From assembly GCA_910574455.1 (NCBI GenBank), contig CAJSYZ010000010.1, forward strand, positions 772,770-836,769: a stretch of 64,000 nucleotides of DNA. Direction: 5' to 3'. A program made the position numbers and the translations under genes. The stretch comes from Trichaptum fuscoviolaceum (lineage: Eukaryota; Basidiomycota; Agaricomycetes; Hymenochaetales; Trichaptaceae). The notes under the pieces were generated by a model, which did no database searches, had not been told where the DNA came from, and saw only the letters and a program-made list of their open reading frames with translations. Positions 58,070 to 64,000 of the stretch are shown here, piece after piece; the stretch's first letter is position 1; each line of letters opens with the position of its first letter.

Positions 58070-59483
58070 ATGACCGAGTCCCAGAACAAGTCTCCGACGC
58101 AAGAGGCTCCCGAGCAGCAGGCTCAGCCGCCGCAAGGGCAACCCATATACGCCTTACAGCAGCCCGGTGCTGCACCGTACGCCGCGGTCGGTGGCTATCC
58201 TCCTTATTATCCATACCCTCCGCCTCCTACGGATGCGAATGGGCATCCGACCGATCCCAATGTCGCAAATGCTGGTCCTCCCGGTACATACATGATGGCC
58301 TTCCCACCACCACCTCCCGGAATGATCTATGCGTACACCTCTTCTCAAGGTGACGTCCGTTCCCGTCTTCTGAACTCTTGACGGTTTGTTGATACGTTGG
58401 ATTTATTAGGCTACCCTGGCCTTCCCTTTGCGCCTGGTATGCCGCTCCCAGCGGCATTGGTGCGACCAAAGCGTAAGCAAGTGAAGATGGCCGTGCGTGT
58501 TCGATCTCTCGACTACCTTGTTCCTGTTCTGATGCTCGCTACCATAGTGTACTAATTGCGCTGCGGCCTGCAAACGTTGCGACGAGGGACGGCCTTGCGA
58601 ACGGTGCTGCAAGTATGGCATATCCGATACCTGTCAAGACGGGACCAGGAAAGAGCGTAAGAAGGGTATAAAACGAGGCCCATACAAGCGCAAGGGGAAA
58701 GTCAGCCCAGATCAATCATACGAAGGTTTGACTTTGCTACTTCATCGAGTATAAATTAAATCTCACAACCTCTCCTGTCAGGTTTCCCCCAAGAGCAAGC
58801 TCCATCTGGTACGAAAATCTTCCGACGCAGATGACGTCTCATGGACTGACCTCTGATCTTCTGTACAGGCTTTTACCCACAGTATTTCTACCCCCCGGCT
58901 GGCTTTGTGCCTGTAGGACCTGACGGTCAACCCCTTCAGGGCGACGCCGCCGCCGTTCCAGGTGCCCAACAAGGGATAGCGCATCCACAGTACTATCCCA
59001 TCCATCCTGCTGCTTATCCCCCGTTCACGACGTATCCACACCCTCCTGGTACATACCCAGCCGTAATGCCAGCACACATTCTCGCCCAGCCTGGCCCACC
59101 AGGTGCCATCCCTGGTCCTAGCGAGGAAGCTAGTGGCTCGGGTACCGCCAGTCCTGTAGCAAATGGTAGCCACCCCGAGCCATCTAAGAGCGGCGAGGGC
59201 AAAGATGATAATGCCCCTGAGGGCGGCGGCCCCGGACGAAGTAGAAAACGTGGCAAGGCTGCAGCGAATAACACGAATGGTGAACAAGGTACGTACCGGC
59301 GTTGTCGGTTACCCTCCGCCATACGTATGTCGACAGCGATCTAATTGCGATCGGCCCTTCTATGATTTAATTCTAGCGTCATCCAAGAAAGCCGGTAAGA
59401 GGGCAGCAGCGCCAGAGAGCGAGAGTGACGGCGGCGAAGGCTCTCTGATCGCTACGACGGGGGTACAAGGCTCATCGATGTGA
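58070..59483 (+). CDS. Zn2Cys6 transcription factor with proline/tyrosine-rich arms
   Basis: This plus-strand gene has about six exons. Its start MTESQNKSPTQEAPEQQ is followed by a Pro/Tyr/Gln-rich region (GGYPPYYPYPPPPTD). Splicing then yields KQVKMACTNCAAACKRCDEG and RPCERCCKYGISDTCQD, a binuclear zinc cluster, followed by the basic RKERKKGIKRGPYKRKGK. Such basic-tailed clusters are a conserved fungal subclass. The rest is again Pro/Tyr-rich (HPQYYPIHPAAYPPFTTYPH), then a Gly/Lys-rich segment ending GVQGSSM. It should act in the nucleus; targets are unknown. The usual fungal-specific middle homology region is absent. Confidence 0.8.
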
Positions 59484-60502
59484 GAAGGCAACGTGCATAG
59501 GAGGGTGCGGAAGAATCCCATCGGAAATCCATACACAGCTCCTTTCCTGGTATCGTGTGTACAGCACATCCTGTGATATGGGTTTGGCACTATTACCTCA
59601 CCTCGAAGATCGAATTTAATCTCCTCCGCGTCTGTTTCTGATCAGTCGTCGCCTACGCTAGGACATCTGCCAACACCCCGCGGATTATATGACGCATGAG
59701 TCTGACTCGTGCAATCACCTTCCACCTTCTGTCTATTTATTCCTTACTCTCATCACTTGTCTCTGCTTCTCACCCCTCTGTTTCTGCGAACCCTTGTAAA
59801 TCTCTCGTCCCTGGATTTATCTCGCGCTTTCTGTAACCAACTCTTTATTCGCTTCCCCTAAATTTCTCATTTCTACCATCCTTACGCATCCCTTCATTCC
59901 CGAAACAAATTCACCCTCAGAGCGTGATCTGGACAGTGCTTATGACCATCAAATGAGTCCTTTTTATGTCGACTACATGTCCGCATAAGGCTCCTTTATT
60001 GGTGATAATGCTGCAGAGTTCATGTGATAATGTTGCAAAATTCCAGGTCCCTCGGGCACGCATTCCTGAGAGACGCTCAGCACGCTCTGATTTATTTTGT
60101 CTTCACGTAATTGACCTTTTTACACTTCTGAATTGAGCGTGCTTGTGGTATAGTGCAGATTCTATTGTCGTTTCATCGCCGTTATGCTTTCTGTATATCT
60201 ATGTACGATTTGAAGCATTCAACTGCTCTTGTATTAAAAAACAAAATTAAACACATAATATATTTATTCAATACTACTTAGGTGTATTTGACCTACATGC
60301 ACCCTCAACTTGAAAAGGGGGGGGGGGGGGCTTTAAGTATTCAGAAACACAAGAAGGTCCATCATGAAGGTGTAAATCAATCCCGATTCGGCTTGAATAC
60401 AGATGATGCCAGTGGAGTGGCGTGAGAAAGTAGTTCGTAAAAATACTAAAAATCCTTTTTACTTGTCATTATTACGCGCAACTTTTCTTCAACACACTCA
60501 TC
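59484..60502. other. Intergenic with a long 3' leader-like C/T-rich region and a G14 run
   Basis: C/T-rich sequence after the Zn2Cys6 gene is probably its long 3' UTR. A run of 14 G (60317-60330) lies further on. No gene was seen. Confidence 0.5.
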
Positions 60503-61685
60503 ATGTCCGCTCTTCGCTGTGCCCGTAACATCTTCGCAACCTCCAGCCGTACACTCTCGCAACGGGGTGCAGCTCGCTCGTTGTCGATCGCGCGCTCGAA
60601 TGGCGCCTCTTGGTCAAGCGCTGTGCTGAACACCTCCAAGCTATCAAGGGCATTCTCAGTAACAGCTCGCATCCAGGGCGAAGGCACCAGTGGGTGTTCC
60701 ATCTTCGCAGAAAACTTCATAAGTACTTACGGATTGACTTGTGACAGCCGATGTCTCTCTTGCGCAAAAGCTCCAGGCAGAGCTCCAATTTGAGCAGGAT
60801 GCAGCTGAAGAAGGTGTTCCGGAGTTTCTGAAGCAAGTTCAAGAGGAAGGCATCTGGACTGTGGGTTTCTCCGAGTATGAATTAGTTCTGACTTGCAAGC
60901 GTGCTAATGCTTTATTCCCGACTTCTTTTTCATTAGATTAAGGACGTTGCTGGTAACGACGAAGTAGCTCTCGTTCGCAAGTTCGGAAATGAGGAGTGCG
61001 TGCATTTTTACGCCGTTTCAAGTTCATTACCCAACTTATAGTTGCCTTCATATAATAGGATCCGCGTCGTCTTCTCGATCTCTGACATCTCTGGTCCCGA
61101 ATACGAGACTGCCGCAGAGGATGAAGGCAACGAGGGAGAGAACGATATGCCGAGCTCAAATCCTATCCATGTCTCTATTTCCATCACCAAGGTTCGTAAT
61201 GCTCATTTAGTTGACGTTACTGCTCAACTAATAGCTTTTCATTGTGATTCGTAGCCTGGCTTCAACGGCGCACTAAACATTGATGCATCGTGCTCGGACG
61301 GCGAGTTCTTCGTGGACAATGTATCATATTACAACGATACAAAGGTCGGAACAGAGCTTACTGCTGAGGCGGATTGGAAGCGAAGGGGTCTATACATCGG
61401 TCCTAACGTAAGCTTACCATACTCAAGTCCATACGCCCGTCAGCCTCATGTGAGAGTTTGCTTGTTCAGTTCCAGGATTTAGACCCAACGGTTCAGGAAG
61501 AATTCCAGTCATTCCTCGAGGAGCGTGGTATTAATGAGAACCTTGCATTACTTATCCCCGACTACGCTCAGCATAAGGAGCAAATTGTAAGCGCGAGTGA
61601 TCTTATTGCTGAATGTACACTCACCTGGTCATTGAAGGAATATGTTCGCTGGCTAGAGTCTGTGAAGCGCTTCATCGAGCACTGA
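60503..61685 (+). CDS. MAM33: Mitochondrial p32/MAM33 family acidic matrix protein
   Basis: Seven exons on the plus strand. The first encodes a basic presequence (MSALRCARNIFATSSRTLSQ) that should target mitochondria. Then come ADVSLAQKLQAELQFEQDAA, VPEFLKQVQEEGIWTIKDVA, LVRKFGNEEIRVVFSISDIS and an acidic, variable loop (EDEGNEGENDMPSS). GFNGALNIDASCSDGEFFVD, YYNDTKVGTELTAEADW, LDPTVQEEFQSFLEERGINE and HKEQIEYVRWLESVKRFIEH complete the p32/gC1qBP fold. The C-terminal YxxWLxxVKxF is diagnostic. The protein forms a doughnut trimer in the matrix and affects mitochondrial translation. A 50-base intron inside the last helix is supported by this end. It is intact. Confidence 0.9.
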
Positions 61686-62118
61686 ACAAAGTTTCTCAGA
61701 GCTTAGGATAAAAGGCTTCATTAGCCACTGGCAGCTGACCATCAGAGATCTTAACGTCTATTTATGCCTTCTCTGCGCGACTTCGCACTCCTAATTCCAC
61801 TAATATGTTCCAATTATAATCCCTTATCATTCATCTACAATCATGCATCTTCATCTTAGAGTACTCGTCCTGTCAATCTATCCAATAGCAGCAATGATTT
61901 CCGGAACAAGCCCCACTTTTCTTAAAAACTTCGCGACCCGTGATAGGCTGGCCAATTGTGTAGGCGAGGCACCTGTCAGTCAGAAGTGTCCGTGCTCAAC
62001 TTGCAGTACACTTCCTATCGTTCTATGAGTCAGTGAGATACATTTTATTTTGGTCTATGTTAAACATCAGATACTTCTACCTTCAGTTCGTACTTCTCGT
62101 TTACCCATGGTTCGTACA
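61686..62118. other. Convergent spacer
   Basis: 3' regions of MAM33 and homoserine dehydrogenase. No gene was seen. Confidence 0.5.
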
Positions 62119-63385
62119 TCAATTTGTCAACTTAAGGAGATCACTCAATACACCCATTGCAGTGACTGCCGCTCCGGCCCCAGCTCCCTGTACAATCAAT
62201 GGGCGGGCTCCATATCGTTTCGTGTGGAACATGATGATGTTGTCCGATCCTCCGAGGGAAGTGGCGAAAGCATGGGTATTCTCGTATCTAAGAATTCACA
62301 TCACTCAACAAAAGGTTAATGGACTAGATGTAGAGATGCGTACTTCTCTAGAGAGGCCCTGATATTCTTTGATTTTACGTCGATCACCCCAACGTAGCGC
62401 AAGACCTTGCCGTCTTTCTGAGCCTCGGCACGTAGCTGATCGAACTCTGCATCAAATTCAGGCAGGCGTGCCATGAATTCATCACCGTTCGAGACGGCCT
62501 CTAGCGCCGACGGGACAAGACTGCGTGTATCCACGGATTTGTAGCCATCAGGGAGTGCAGACCTCAGAGCGGGGACGATCCGGGACAGGATGGTAAGCTT
62601 CCGAGCAACATCGGCGCCGTTGAGGTCATCTCCTGGGTGAGGTTCCTTTTATATATAATGTAAGAAGCAGGGAATTTAGGTAGTGGAAGGAGAGAATTAC
62701 AGTATAACCGCTTTCGCGTGCGATCTTTACGACAGAAGAGAATGATGGGCCACCCGCTGCTGAGGTTGAGAAGTTATTAAAGATGTAGCTCATGGTCCCT
62801 GAGAAGACTCCCTCTATTTTCGTCACCTGAGAGTACACACGGAAGGTTGAGATCAATCTGTTTCAAGCCGATGAATTGATCCTTTACCGTATCACCAGTG
62901 GCAACTAAGTCTTTGAGCGTTGAGATAATTGGCAGACCAGCTCCAACGGTAGATTCATTCAAGAATCGTGCGCCTGTGGCTTCGCTTGATTTCAGTATTT
63001 GCTCGTACAGACCAAGTTCTCTAGAGAACGCCTTTTTGTTCGGGGTAATAACATTGATTCCAAGTGATAGAATTTGAGGATAGAGAGAAGCGATGGAATC
63101 CGCCGATGTGTTGTCGATAAAAACGACTTTAGAACCCGATTTCGCGAGTCTCCCCAGTTCTTCAATGAAGGGCGGAATATCAAGCGGTTTGCTAGACGTT
63201 TCTACCGTAGATCGCCAGTCAGAGTTCGTGATTCCGTCTGGTGCATATAGGACGCGCTTTGAGGAGGACAGGGACACGATTTTGGCTTGGCCTTCGGGTA
63301 GAGCGAGAACTTGGTCGACGAACTCAGCACCAACCAATCCGACGCCAACGACAGCGACAAACAAAGGCTGTTTTCCCTTTGCCAT
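62119..63385 (-). CDS. HOM6: Homoserine dehydrogenase
   Basis: Four exons on the minus strand. The N-terminus VAVVGVGLVGAEFVDQVLAL is the NAD(P)-binding fold. VVFIDNTSADSIASLYPQIL and GINVITPNKKAFSRELGLYE follow, with the catalytic region ARFLNESTVGAGLPIISTLK. After splicing, TKIEGVFSGTMSYIFNNFST and PHPGDDLNGADVARKLTILS supply the substrate-binding Glu/Asp/Lys. The final exon ends GARPLIVQGAGAGAAVTAMG then VLSDLLKLTN. It reduces aspartate semialdehyde to homoserine, the branch point to threonine and methionine; the cystathionine gamma-synthase at 1497-3520 acts downstream of it. The enzyme is cytosolic. All motifs are intact. Confidence 0.94.
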
Positions 63386-63779
63386 GTCTTTTTTGAGCTC
63401 AGGTAAATACTATGATGAGGTTGCCCGAGTAGTAGAAGGTGAAGATGCGCGTCGGATTATAAACCCGAACGAGTATGACTGTTAGAACTAAATTAGATCT
63501 CCGCCATTCAAAGTACGGCCAAGTACTATAAAGTTCGTCGGGCAGACGTCTACAGCCATGATAATAATTTAAAGTACATTTTTATAACGTTTATTCGTTC
63601 TGCTCAGCTTCGGAAATACTTTGGGTGGGCAGTATGAAAGTTGTAAGTATGCCTGTCATGAAGGGTGCCGACGTCTGCCGGGAGCAATTATGTACAAATA
63701 CACCAACAACAACTTGAACATGAAACTTGAATCGACTCGTCACTGGCTGTCGCAACTCGCTTCCTTTTTGACCTCTGCC
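63386..63779. other. Divergent promoter region
   Basis: Upstream of homoserine dehydrogenase (-) and of the right-edge gene (+). No other gene was seen. Confidence 0.5.
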
Positions 63780-64000
63780 ATGAAGTTCGACTTTGCCGTG
63801 TAATTCATCGAAGCCTGTTATCATCCTACATCTCACAGTGACTCACACGCCCGTACCACATCTACGCTCTATTGGCTAACACAATCGCCTCAACTCTATA
63901 GCTCTCTGCATGTGTGTTGGCGAATGAAAACCATCCATTCTATGGGTCAAAATTTCGGACAGAAATTCAAGTGGATTTGGCAAAGCTCACTGATCTTGAT
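63780..64000 (+). CDS. Start of a secreted protein gene, cut by the window edge
   Basis: A six-codon first exon (63780-63797, MKFDFA) joins across a 104-base intron (GTGTAA donor, TATAG acceptor) to a frame that stays open to the edge. The joined start, MKFDFALSACVLA followed by NENHPFYGSKF, makes a good signal peptide with a small residue before the likely cut. The mature part continues RTEIQVDLAKLTDLD. Family unknown. The very short first exon and the non-standard donor are the weak points. Confidence 0.4.

Noticed and set aside
60317..60330. Run of 14 G as a quadruplex-forming element
   Set aside because: A simple homopolymer run in an intergenic region, prone to sequencing error, with no other supporting structure.

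Overview
The window looks like nuclear DNA of a mushroom-forming basidiomycete (Agaricomycetes). Genes are split by many introns of about 47-75 bases with GT...AG ends, are densely packed on both strands, and include typical agaric families: BTB/POZ paralogues, a P450, HMG-box and Zn2Cys6 regulators, DUF6589 and DUF7770-like proteins, and class A flavin monooxygenases. Most coding regions below were rebuilt by joining open frames across splice sites that keep the frame and restore family motifs. No rRNA, tRNA or CRISPR was seen.

Left part (1-30 kb): housekeeping and metabolic genes. These are an ASCC2/Cue3-like fragment, cystathionine gamma-synthase, an FAD amine-oxidase-like protein, a secreted protein, a BTB protein, a P450, the E2 subunit of 2-oxoglutarate dehydrogenase, sterol C-8 isomerase (ERG2), a second BTB protein, an MFS sugar transporter, a GH5 glucanase, an HMG-box regulator with a decayed inverted partial copy beside it, the farnesyltransferase alpha subunit, an ALY/Yra1 mRNA export factor with one 703-base intron, and RNA polymerase III subunit RPC7/Rpc31.

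Middle (30-39 kb): the most unusual part. A 5.9-kb unit (31463-37396) is bounded by two 83-bp terminal inverted repeats (72 of 83 positions match). It carries two genes that end towards each other, a DUF6589-type protein (+) and a RecQ-like helicase (-). Each terminal repeat is itself a palindrome of a ~20-bp motif, and a third exact copy of that motif overlaps the DUF6589 stop codon. The left end reads in frame into a SIRT5-like sirtuin, so the sirtuin's present first exon lies in the element. I read this as a two-gene DNA transposon in which DUF6589 is the candidate transposase and the helicase its partner. A phosphotransferase-like gene with a probable frameshift lies just outside the right end.

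Right part (39-64 kb): a DUF7770-like protein, CNOT9 of CCR4-NOT, a newly assembled 97-residue two-exon gene, a membrane protein of a prokaryote-like family, a serine-rich protein with a TATA box and heat-shock-type promoter motifs, a gene-poor 3.7-kb stretch, two tandem flavin monooxygenases (the first damaged at its FAD motif), a 1.54-kb non-autonomous inverted-repeat element carrying part of an F-box/LRR-like gene, a Zn2Cys6 regulator, mitochondrial MAM33, homoserine dehydrogenase, and the start of a secreted protein gene at the right edge.
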